Below are positions 1-6,270 of a stretch of DNA of 14,980 nucleotides, piece by piece. The DNA lies in contig JABMQR010000349.1 in NCBI GenBank assembly GCA_013202335.1, positions 1-14,980 on the forward strand. Reading direction: 5' to 3'. The translations under genes and the position numbers were made by a program. The notes below the pieces were generated by a model. The model was not told the DNA's origin, did not search any database, and saw only the letters and a list, made by a program, of their open reading frames with translations. Positions within the stretch are counted from its first letter, which is position 1; the number at the start of each line of letters is the position of its first letter. The stretch is from Bacteroidota bacterium. GTDB lineage: Bacteria; Spirochaetota; Spirochaetia; JABMQR01.

Positions 1-9
1 CTACAAAAT

Positions 10-36
10 TTAACTAGTGGCACGAAGCGTGGTGTT
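10..36 (+). repeat. Left terminal inverted repeat of the insertion sequence
   Basis: Its 27 bases are the exact reverse complement of 1535-1561. The outer TTAA (10-13) is probably target duplication, leaving a 23-bp inverted repeat that starts CTAGTGGCACG. Inside the repeat, CACG-AAG-CGTG is itself a small palindrome and could be the transposase-binding core. Confidence 0.9.
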
Positions 37-216
37 GAGATGAAAATATACTTTTCGCAGGTGTTGCCTTAAAGAAACTCGTATCTCACTACACGACCCC
101 TCCGTTCTGGATTTCTCAAGTTTTCTTTTCTTTCAATGATCTGCCAGATGAATTAACCTCAATAATTGTCGTAATATATGAGAAGTGAAGCAATGTGTAA
201 CTTGTATGTGTAGTAA

Positions 217-1503
217 TCAGATACTTTTAGGAATTGCCATGTATCCCGCTGATTCTAAACTCATCCCCACTTCCGAATAACTTACGTAATCTCTTATATA
301 CTTTGGGAGATACTTCGCAGTTCGTCTTCCCGGCGTACCAATAAGGCGAAACCATAACAGCTTTTCATCAAAGCTCATTTCATCATATATATGTGAGATA
401 AATCTTCGTTGTGTATAGAGGCCCTTCCTGGCCTCATCGACTACCTCCCGGGGGATACCTGCTTCATCACTGTGATGCCAGTCATCCCTACTTACCGGAT
501 CCTTCACTAAGAATTTCTTGGTATAGTTATAGTATCCACAATAGATCTGTAACCGTTCCATCTGGTTGTTTGCATCCCGGGCATAGCACTGTGTCTCCCG
601 TACATGCTCACTCAAATCCTTCCGAAACATCTTATCTATCTGGTTTACGGCAAATAGTGGGTTCTGCACGGTACGGTGAGCTTTACTGCTGATTTGTCTA
701 TGGATAACCGAAGTGCCTAACCCAGCTATGGGTTCTCTATACTCCAACTTCTCATCTGAGCAGATAGTACGCAGGGTGTTAGTTCGGTGTGAACTGATGA
801 GCAGCCAGATCTTCTGCTGTAAATGTCCTGTGGGTAACCGATACTCTTGTGTAAGCGGTAGGGCTCGTTTCTTTTGGATATCGGTCATCCGTCCTTTTCG
901 GTTCAGCTGAGCGTAGTTGAAAGAAGCAATATAGCGGGAATCGCTAGCTACTCTCAAGTTGATGTTGTTCGGGTGATACTGGGATCCGACAAATGATTCA
1001 AATCCATCAATAACCATCGTAGTGCTGCCTAACGTGTGGTTCTGGCGAACAGCGACTTCGGCTGCAAGAGTTTGACGGCTCATCTTTAGATGGCTTAAGG
1101 TGATCGTACTGCGTGAGTAGTGGAGCTTTCTGCTGGTTGCCCGAATGTTTGTGCAGCTGCAGAGTTCCTGTTCCAGTACGGTATAGTCTACAGAACGTTT
1201 CGCGTAATAGGAGAGCCGGAATGTTTGCTGGCTGAACTTTTGGTTACAGAGTTTACAGCGGTATCGCTGGATAGTTCCCTGTAGGGCGGTGGAGTAGACC
1301 CCATCACGGATGTACCAGGGATAGCTCAGGTTATTCAATGTGGTGATAGTTTTTGGCCAGTGACAGGTACAGTGAGGGTTTGGGCAATGGGGTGGAAGAA
1401 AAGTGGTGAAGGGGGTTATCCGGGTTGTTTGGGGTACGATAAGTTTACTCTTTTTTGATATCTTCATATGTACTATACGCAGAAAAAGCTCAAGAATATT
1501 CAA
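217..1503 (-). CDS. Zinc-ribbon DDE transposase of the insertion sequence
   Basis: Predicted transposase that would cut and join the element ends. An N-terminal zinc ribbon is visible as C40-x4-C45 and C83-x2-C86, followed by a helix-turn-helix-like stretch (about 105-140) for end binding. The catalytic RNase H-like domain probably uses D166 (VIDGFESF), D250 (ICSDEKL) and E303 (VRETQCYAR); the arginine-rich sequence around the last Glu and the following YYNY stretch resemble the E region of IS1-like enzymes. The longest frame starts at a TTG (1503). An internal ATG at 1467, giving MKISKKS and 416 residues, is an equally plausible start because neither has a clear ribosome-binding site. The frame is intact with no internal stop and lies wholly between the inverted repeats. 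Family assignment rests on motifs only; the role as transposase is well supported by context. Confidence 0.82.
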   Translation of the reverse strand: MNILELFLRIVHMKISKKSKLIVPQTTRITPFTTFLPPHCPNPHCTCHWPKTITTLNNLSYPWYIRDGVYSTALQGTIQRYRCKLCNQKFSQQTFRLSYYAKRSVDYTVLEQELCSCTNIRATSRKLHYSRSTITLSHLKMSRQTLAAEVAVRQNHTLGSTTMVIDGFESFVGSQYHPNNINLRVASDSRYIASFNYAQLNRKGRMTDIQKKRALPLTQEYRLPTGHLQQKIWLLISSHRTNTLRTICSDEKLEYREPIAGLGTSVIHRQISSKAHRTVQNPLFAVNQIDKMFRKDLSEHVRETQCYARDANNQMERLQIYCGYYNYTKKFLVKDPVSRDDWHHSDEAGIPREVVDEARKGLYTQRRFISHIYDEMSFDEKLLWFRLIGTPGRRTAKYLPKYIRDYVSYSEVGMSLESAGYMAIPKSI

Positions 1504-1534
1504 ATATCTACAACATTTCTGTTATTATTTTTAA

Positions 1535-1561
1535 AACACCACGCTTCGTGCCACTAGTTAA
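1535..1561 (-). repeat. Right terminal inverted repeat of the insertion sequence
   Basis: Perfect reverse-complement partner of 10-36. It lies upstream of the transposase start and so may also overlap the transposase promoter region, as is common in IS elements. The outer TTAA is at 1558-1561. Beyond it (1562 onward) the flanking DNA no longer matches the left flank. Confidence 0.9.
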
Positions 1562-1655
1562 GGAATAACCTTCAGGTAATTTCCCTTTAATACTAATTCT
1601 ACTTATAAGCAGGAACTCATTTGACGATTAAAATCGAGTAAATTAAAAAAAAGAC

Positions 1656-1684
1656 TTGACATCCATATTTTTGTGTTTTACTAT
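1656..1684 (+). promoter_or_regulatory. Sigma-70-type promoter for the lacI-led sugar operon
   Basis: A consensus -35 box TTGACA lies at 1656-1661, followed by a 17-bp spacer and the -10 box TACTAT at 1679-1684 (4 of 6 consensus bases). Transcription would start near 1691, about 53 nt before the lacI ATG. It is the only strong promoter-like match between the insertion sequence and lacI, and it probably serves regulator and transporter genes together. Confidence 0.65.
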
Positions 1685-1696
1685 GTAATAGGTTTT

Positions 1697-1712
1697 ATGA
1701 AAGCACTTACAT
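1697..1712 (+). promoter_or_regulatory. Candidate LacI-family operator overlapping the transcription start
   Basis: ATGAAAGCACTTACAT is an imperfect 16-bp inverted repeat in which six of eight base pairs match across the centre. It sits just after the predicted start of transcription, where bound repressor would block initiation, so autoregulation by the adjacent LacI-family protein is likely. It lacks the central CG typical of many LacI-family operators. Assignment is inference. Confidence 0.4.
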
Positions 1713-1743
1713 TATTAAACTATAACTATTCAGGGTAAGGATA

Positions 1744-2742
1744 ATGGCAGATAAAACGACAATCTATGATGTTGCAGCACATGCAGGAATCAGTATAGCA
1801 ACCGTTTCCCGTTTCCTGAATTATCCGGACAAAGTAGCCGGGAAAACCCGCTTAAAAATAGAAGTAGCTATGCGTGAACTCGCATTTGTCCCTCTGGCTG
1901 AAGCAGTTGCCAGAGCAAGAAGCGGGATAAGACGTATAGGTGTTTTGACTCCTTTTTTTACTGCTCCCTCTTTTGTTCAGCGGTTGCGCGGGATTCATGA
2001 GGCTTTGGCAGATACACACTACGACCTTATTACCTATGCAGTGGATACCTATGAGCAGTTGGAAAATTACCTTTCTGTCCTTCCTGTTACCGGAAGAATT
2101 GATGGACTCATAATAATGTCCCTTCCGTTCACAGAGCAGGATGTGGAAAGGTTTCTCCTGCACCAGATACCTGTTGTCAGTCTTGAGTTTGGACTACCTG
2201 AAGTTTCCAGTATTGAAATTGATAACTTCCTTGGTGGAAGAATGGCTGCACAGTACCTCCTTAAGAGAGGATATACAAAACTTGCCTTTGTGGGAGAGGG
2301 TGGACAGCCGGCATATAGTCTGCATGCAACTGAACAGCGTCTTGACGGATATAGAGTTGAAATAGCGAAAAAGGGTGCTCAACTATTGGATAAAAACATA
2401 GTACTTCATGAATATGGTATGGACTTTGCCGTCGAGAGTGCAAAAAAACTTCTTCAGACACCATATAGACCCAGTGCAGTTTTCTGTGCATCTGATTCTC
2501 AGGCTATAGGAGTTCTTAAAGCTGCAAGGTTTCTCAAGCTTCGGATTCCGGAGGATATTGCTGTTCTGGGGTTTGATGATATAGATACAGCTGATTATAT
2601 GGATCTCTCCACAATACGACAGTCGTTGGATCATTCTGGACATTTAGCTGCATTAAAGCTTCTTGAGCATATGGGTAATCCCCAAACGCCCAGTGCGAAG
2701 GTTCATTTAAGTCTCCAGATTATTGAAAGAGAAACTACCTAG
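1744..2742 (+). CDS. LacI-family transcriptional regulator of the sugar operon
   Basis: A 332-residue DNA-binding regulator of normal family length, expected to control the adjoining transport and glycosidase genes in response to a sugar. The N-terminal helix-turn-helix (about residues 6-26, YDVAAHAGISIATVSRFLN) is typical. A periplasmic-binding-protein-like effector domain follows from about residue 64 (RRIGVLTPFF) and ends with the family signature VLGFDDIDTADYMDLSTIRQ near residues 275-300. The hinge is unusual: an ungapped alignment from P50 to IGVL puts R57 where most family members have the leucine that wedges into the operator minor groove, and the Asn after the proline is Leu. The ATG at 1744 follows a modest Shine-Dalgarno (AGGGTAAGG). 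It is first in the operon and preceded by a promoter with an overlapping palindrome. The effector sugar is not predictable from sequence alone. Confidence 0.93.
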   Translation: MADKTTIYDVAAHAGISIATVSRFLNYPDKVAGKTRLKIEVAMRELAFVPLAEAVARARSGIRRIGVLTPFFTAPSFVQRLRGIHEALADTHYDLITYAVDTYEQLENYLSVLPVTGRIDGLIIMSLPFTEQDVERFLLHQIPVVSLEFGLPEVSSIEIDNFLGGRMAAQYLLKRGYTKLAFVGEGGQPAYSLHATEQRLDGYRVEIAKKGAQLLDKNIVLHEYGMDFAVESAKKLLQTPYRPSAVFCASDSQAIGVLKAARFLKLRIPEDIAVLGFDDIDTADYMDLSTIRQSLDHSGHLAALKLLEHMGNPQTPSAKVHLSLQIIERETT

Positions 2743-2768
2743 GGGGAAAATTCCCTTGGGTTTTTATA
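2738..2768 (+). terminator. Hairpin plus T-run directly at the lacI stop: intrinsic terminator or attenuator
   Basis: Bases 2738-2760 fold into a stem of about ten pairs (including G-T wobbles) around an AAA loop, followed by TTTTTATAT. The stem includes the lacI stop codon. Because the binding-protein gene starts only 34 bp later with no convincing promoter of its own, this is more likely a partial terminator or mRNA-processing element than a complete operon end. Confidence 0.5.
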
Positions 2769-2801
2769 TGAGAAATCATAAAGGTAAAGGAGGAAAACCT
2801 T

Positions 2802-4067
2802 ATGAAAAAATTGTTAATTGTATTGATTCTTTTTACAGTAATGGGGCTGGTCTTTGCGAGTGCAGCAGAGGAAACAGAGGACACAGCAAAAACGATTAAT
2901 GTTTTTGGGGCTTTTAGGGATCAGGAAGCACTCCGGTTTGAGGAGGCTATGGTACCTTTTGAGGAACGAACAGGAATTGATGTGGTTTATGAGCCCTCGG
3001 CCGAGTTCGAGACGCAAATTTTTGTGCAGGTAGAAGCCGGGAATCCCCCTGATGTAGCAGCACTGCCGCAACCGGGTCTGATGAAAAACTTTGCACAACG
3101 TGGAGTACTTGTTCCGTTAAGCAGTGACGTTACCAGTAAAATTGATGCAAACTATACATCAGCATGGAAGAATCTTGGTTCTTATAATGGTGAAGTATAT
3201 GGTGTTTTTCATCGGGTAAATGCAAAAAGCTTTGTCTGGTATCCCAAACAGGTATTTGAATCAGAAGGTTATGAAACACCTGCGACCTGGGACGAAATGA
3301 TTGATCTGATGGATGAAATGAAGGCTGATGGTTACACACCATGGTCAGTTGGTATTGAGAGTGGAGCAGCAACAGGATGGGTTGCAACAGACTGGATGGA
3401 AGATATAATGCTGAGAACAGCTGGCCCTGAAGAATATGACAAATGGGTAAATCATGAAATACCATTCAATGATCCGGCAGTTAAAAAAGCAGCTGAATAT
3501 TTGATGGATATATGGGGAGATAAAGGATATACCTATGGTGGTACCGCTGCTGTTGCAACAACTTTTTTTGGTGATGCTGTGAAACCGCTGTTTGAAGACA
3601 ACCCAAAAGCACTTATGCATAGACAGGGTAATTTCATTCTCGGATTTATGCAGGAAGAGGTTCAGGCAAACGTAGAAGAACTTGTTGGGGTATTTGCACT
3701 TCCTTCCATTAATCCAAAATGGGGTACACCGGTACTCGGTGGTGGCGATCAATTTGTTCAGTTTGACGATCGTCAGGAAATTTCTGATTTTCTCGCCTAT
3801 CTAACAACCTGGGAATCCTGTTCATCATGGGCAGCCGCTGGCGGTGCGCTTTTTCCACATCAGGATCAGGATTTTGGAGATTACGGATCAAAAATCGAAG
3901 CAGATCTGGCAAAAATACTGGTTAATGCTGAAGTATTCAGGTTTGATGCATCAGATCTTATGCCTGCTGAAGTTGGAGCAGGTTCCTTCTGGACAGGCAT
4001 GGCAGATATGGTAACAGGTGTATCCATCGACAAAGTACTTGATCAGATTGAAAAAAGCTGGCCTTAA
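2802..4067 (+). CDS. Periplasmic sugar-binding protein of an alpha-glucoside-type ABC importer
   Basis: Substrate-binding component of a family-1 carbohydrate ABC transporter, most like AglE-type alpha-glucoside binding proteins. The 421-residue product has a signal peptide (MKKLLIVLILF..., residues 1 to about 21) with a likely signal peptidase I site after an A-S-A motif and no lipobox cysteine, so it should be a free periplasmic protein. The mature part carries extracellular-solute-binding features such as FEERTGIDVVYEP (about 50-62), QVEAGNPPDVAALPQPG, and many tryptophans and aspartates suited to sugar stacking. A consensus AAAGGAGG at 2786-2793 fixes the ATG and predicts high translation. 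The two permease genes follow after a 171-bp gap holding two hairpins, which would favour excess binding protein over permease. Sucrose, trehalose or another glucobiose is the probable ligand, judged from the downstream enzymes. Confidence 0.88.
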   Translation: MKKLLIVLILFTVMGLVFASAAEETEDTAKTINVFGAFRDQEALRFEEAMVPFEERTGIDVVYEPSAEFETQIFVQVEAGNPPDVAALPQPGLMKNFAQRGVLVPLSSDVTSKIDANYTSAWKNLGSYNGEVYGVFHRVNAKSFVWYPKQVFESEGYETPATWDEMIDLMDEMKADGYTPWSVGIESGAATGWVATDWMEDIMLRTAGPEEYDKWVNHEIPFNDPAVKKAAEYLMDIWGDKGYTYGGTAAVATTFFGDAVKPLFEDNPKALMHRQGNFILGFMQEEVQANVEELVGVFALPSINPKWGTPVLGGGDQFVQFDDRQEISDFLAYLTTWESCSSWAAAGGALFPHQDQDFGDYGSKIEADLAKILVNAEVFRFDASDLMPAEVGAGSFWTGMADMVTGVSIDKVLDQIEKSWP

Positions 4068-4096
4068 GAGTTGGCCGTAGAAAAAGTGATTCCGGC

Positions 4097-4122
4097 GCAT
4101 AAAGTGATACACTTATGCTTTT
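4097..4122 (+). terminator. Hairpin with T-run after the binding-protein gene
   Basis: GCATAAAGTG (4097-4106) pairs with CACTTATGC (4110-4118) except for one bulged A, with an ATA loop, and TTTT follows. It is the first of two tandem hairpins in the binding-protein/permease gap. It probably gives partial termination or protects the upstream mRNA, as is common downstream of malE-like genes. Confidence 0.45.
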
Positions 4123-4139
4123 GGAATAATCAATAAAAT

Positions 4140-4169
4140 GAAGAAGTCAGTCTTACGGCTGGCTTCTTC
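4140..4169 (+). terminator. Second, longer hairpin in the binding-protein/permease gap
   Basis: GAAGAAGTCAG (4140-4150) pairs with CTGGCTTCTTC (4159-4169) over 11 bp with a single G-T wobble and an 8-base loop. The following bases (TCTATAC) are only weakly T-rich, so mRNA stabilisation or 3'-end protection is at least as likely as termination. Confidence 0.45.
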
Positions 4170-4183
4170 TCTATACAGGAAAA

Positions 4184-4211
4184 TTCAGAATAAAAAGATA
4201 GCGCGTATAAT
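4184..4211 (+). promoter_or_regulatory. Candidate internal promoter before the permease genes
   Basis: A perfect -10 box TATAAT lies at 4206-4211 with TTCAGA (4 of 6) at 4184-4189 and a 16-bp spacer. Transcription would start near 4218, just before the AAAGGAGGT ribosome-binding site at 4223-4231. It could top up permease and enzyme expression lost at the preceding hairpins. No operator-like palindrome overlaps it. Confidence 0.4.
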
Positions 4212-4238
4212 AACTATTATCAAAAGGAGGTCTGTTTT

Positions 4239-5351
4239 ATGTCAGAAAATACTATTAAAAAAAATGGACTCAATCCTCTACAGAAAACTCTTGTAGGAGT
4301 ATTAAGGATTAGTGTAACATTATTCATCCCACTGATAACATTTGCTGGTTTGTATGGAGGTTTTATCTTTCTACGCGACAGCGGCGCTCCACAGCTGATT
4401 ATTACCGCTGTGGCCATTGTTTGGGGAGTAGGTGGAGTTGCTGCACTTTATTTGGTAGTCAATTATCTGATTCAAAAGCTTCCGGATGCCTGGGAAAAAA
4501 AGATTACACCATTTCTTTTTGTAGGGCCGGCGATAGCCATTCTCACCTGGTATTTATTTCTTCCGACGTTTAGAAGTCTCTATTTAAGTTTTTTCGGTAA
4601 ATTTTCAAAGGATTTCGTTGGTTTGAAAAATTACATATATGTTTTCACCGATAGAACAATGCTCACTGCTTTTCTCAATAATACGTATTGGCTGGTATTT
4701 GGGACGGGATTTTGTGTAATCTTCGGTCTTATCATAGCCTTGCTGGCAGACCGTGTAAAATTTGAAAAAGTTGCTAAATCTCTGATTTTCCTGCCTATGG
4801 CAATATCATTTGTCGGAGCCGGTGTTATCTGGAAATTTATGTACTCGTACAGACCCGAAGGAGCTGCACAAATTGGGTTACTAAATGCTGTAACAACAGC
4901 ATTGGGAAGTGCCCCGGTTAGCTGGTTGACTATCAGGCCGTGGAATACCTTTTTCCTGATAGCTATTCTTGTATGGCTGCAGACTGGATTTGCTATGGTA
5001 ATACTTTCGGCTGCAATAAAGCAGGTTCCGTCAACTTTGCTTGAGGCAGCCAGGATTGATGGTGCCAAAGAGTTTAGAATTGTTTTTCAGATCATTATAC
5101 CCTATATCAAATCAACGATTGTCACAGTCAGCACTACTATACTACTACTCACTCTAAAAATTTTTGATATTGTATTTGCTATGACAAATGGGTTGTTTGG
5201 TACCGAGGTTCTTGCGAGTCAGCAGTACAAACAAATGTTTAAATTTTTACACTATGGTCGGGGATCGGCGATATCGATCATTATCCTTATCGCAGTAACC
5301 CCGGTTATCTGGTACAACCTGAAACAGTTCGGGAAAAGGGAGGTGTTCTAA
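4239..5351 (+). CDS. ABC sugar transporter permease, MalF/AglF type
   Basis: Inner-membrane channel subunit of the importer, 370 residues, within the range of AglF-like permeases. Two hydrophobic segments lie in the N-terminal 80 residues, ahead of a core with about six more membrane spans. The cytoplasmic EAA loop that docks the ATPase is clear at about residues 269-288 (EAARIDGAKEF ... IIIP), with the required Gly at 275. The N-terminus is cytoplasmic and lysine-containing. The start is fixed by AAAGGAGGT at 4223-4231. The stop codon overlaps the ATG of the next permease by one base, indicating translational coupling and a heterodimeric channel. No ATPase gene lies in this window, so a shared MsmK/AglK-like ATPase encoded elsewhere is presumed. 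Confidence 0.9.
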   Translation: MSENTIKKNGLNPLQKTLVGVLRISVTLFIPLITFAGLYGGFIFLRDSGAPQLIITAVAIVWGVGGVAALYLVVNYLIQKLPDAWEKKITPFLFVGPAIAILTWYLFLPTFRSLYLSFFGKFSKDFVGLKNYIYVFTDRTMLTAFLNNTYWLVFGTGFCVIFGLIIALLADRVKFEKVAKSLIFLPMAISFVGAGVIWKFMYSYRPEGAAQIGLLNAVTTALGSAPVSWLTIRPWNTFFLIAILVWLQTGFAMVILSAAIKQVPSTLLEAARIDGAKEFRIVFQIIIPYIKSTIVTVSTTILLLTLKIFDIVFAMTNGLFGTEVLASQQYKQMFKFLHYGRGSAISIIILIAVTPVIWYNLKQFGKREVF

Positions 5352-6265
5352 TGGCAGCACCCGCGTATAGCCGCGCAAAAAAAAGACAGAGATGGGTTGT
5401 CAGTATTATCCTGATCATTATTTGTATCCTCTGGACGATCCCAACTATTGGTGTATTTGTAACATCATTCAGACATAGGGATGAGGTTGCCAGGACTGGA
5501 TGGTGGACAGCAGGCAGAGAAATTACGGAACTGACAATTGAGAATTATCAGCAGGTTATGGGTGGTAAACCATTCACATACGTCAATGCAAATGGTGATA
5601 AGGTAACTGAACGTGGTGATAATATGTTGGGAGCATTCCTTAACAGTATTACCGTTACAATTCCTTCAGTAATTATACCTATACTTATTGCAGCTTTTGC
5701 TGCATATGGATTTGCCTGGCTGGATTTTCCAGGAAGGAAGATTTTGTTTGTTGCCATTGTTGCCATTCTGGTAGTACCTCTCCAGATTTCTCTGATACCA
5801 ATACTACGTGACTATCAAAAAATAGGATTAAACGGAACCTTTCTCGGAATATGGCTGGCTCATACGGGTTTTGGGCTGCCGCTGGCAATATATCTTCTTT
5901 TTAACTATATCAGCACGATTCCCCGCAGTACTTTAGAATCAGCATTTTTAGATGGTGCATCGCATTTTACAACGTTTATTCGACTAATTTTACCGCTATC
6001 TGTACCGGCATTGGCCTCATTCGCAATATTCCAGTTTATCTGGGTTTGGAATGATCTGCTGGTTGCCATGGTGTTTATGAGCGGTTCAGGTGAAAAATTT
6101 CAAGTAATGACACAACGTTTGCTGAATATGATCGGAACACGTGGACAAGATTGGCACCTCCTTACAGCAGGCGCATTCATTAGTCTCATTCTGCCGCTTG
6201 TTACATTTTTCTCTCTTCAGAGATTTTTTGTACGTGGGTTGATGGCAGGTTCAGTTAAAGGGTAA
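5351..6265 (+). CDS. ABC sugar transporter permease, MalG/AglG type
   Basis: Second inner-membrane channel subunit, 304 residues. An N-terminal membrane span (about 14-38) leads into a periplasmic segment of roughly 60 residues (GWWTAGREITELTIENYQ...) typical of AglG proteins, then five further spans. The ATPase-docking EAA loop begins at E196 (ESAFLDGASHF ... LILPL). The ATG overlaps the preceding stop (TAATG at 5349-5353) and is served by GGGAGGTG inside the upstream gene. The GH13 gene starts 5 bp after the stop, so transport and intracellular cleavage are co-translated. It pairs with the preceding permease to form the transmembrane channel; substrate selectivity is inferred from neighbours only. 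Confidence 0.9.
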   Translation: MAAPAYSRAKKRQRWVVSIILIIICILWTIPTIGVFVTSFRHRDEVARTGWWTAGREITELTIENYQQVMGGKPFTYVNANGDKVTERGDNMLGAFLNSITVTIPSVIIPILIAAFAAYGFAWLDFPGRKILFVAIVAILVVPLQISLIPILRDYQKIGLNGTFLGIWLAHTGFGLPLAIYLLFNYISTIPRSTLESAFLDGASHFTTFIRLILPLSVPALASFAIFQFIWVWNDLLVAMVFMSGSGEKFQVMTQRLLNMIGTRGQDWHLLTAGAFISLILPLVTFFSLQRFFVRGLMAGSVKG

Positions 6266-6270
6266 GCAAA

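Larger units (their letters stand above)
10..1561 (-). mobile_element. Complete insertion sequence with perfect terminal inverted repeats and one transposase gene
   Basis: A 27-bp segment at 10-36 is repeated exactly in reverse complement at 1535-1561, and a single long minus-strand transposase frame fills the space between. The four outermost bases on both sides read TTAA, which is its own reverse complement, so TTAA is most simply a 4-bp target duplication and the element proper would be 14-1557 with 23-bp inverted repeats. The next four bases, CTAG, are also palindromic, so the exact boundary is ambiguous. About 180 bp between the transposase stop and the left repeat hold no gene I can recognise. 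Intact ends and an uninterrupted transposase suggest a recent, possibly active insertion. It lies about 95 bp upstream of the lacI promoter. I cannot assign an IS family firmly; the zinc ribbon plus DDE layout is broadly IS1/IS1595-like. Confidence 0.88.

Noticed and set aside
411..910. Plus-strand frames opposite the transposase
   Set aside because: Composition and placement are those of antisense shadows; the minus-strand transposase has the zinc ribbon and DDE motifs.
3605..3615. AAAAGCACTTA inside the binding-protein gene, sharing ten bases with the candidate operator near 1700, as a possible second intragenic operator
   Set aside because: The match does not extend into the inverted-repeat flanks and the bases encode ordinary codons (Lys-Ala-Leu); chance similarity in AT-rich coding DNA is enough.
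1852..3912. Several antisense and alternate-frame open frames of 60-135 codons over lacI and the binding-protein gene
   Set aside because: They lie opposite well-supported genes, have no ribosome-binding sites or domain features, and are explained as shadows of real coding frames.
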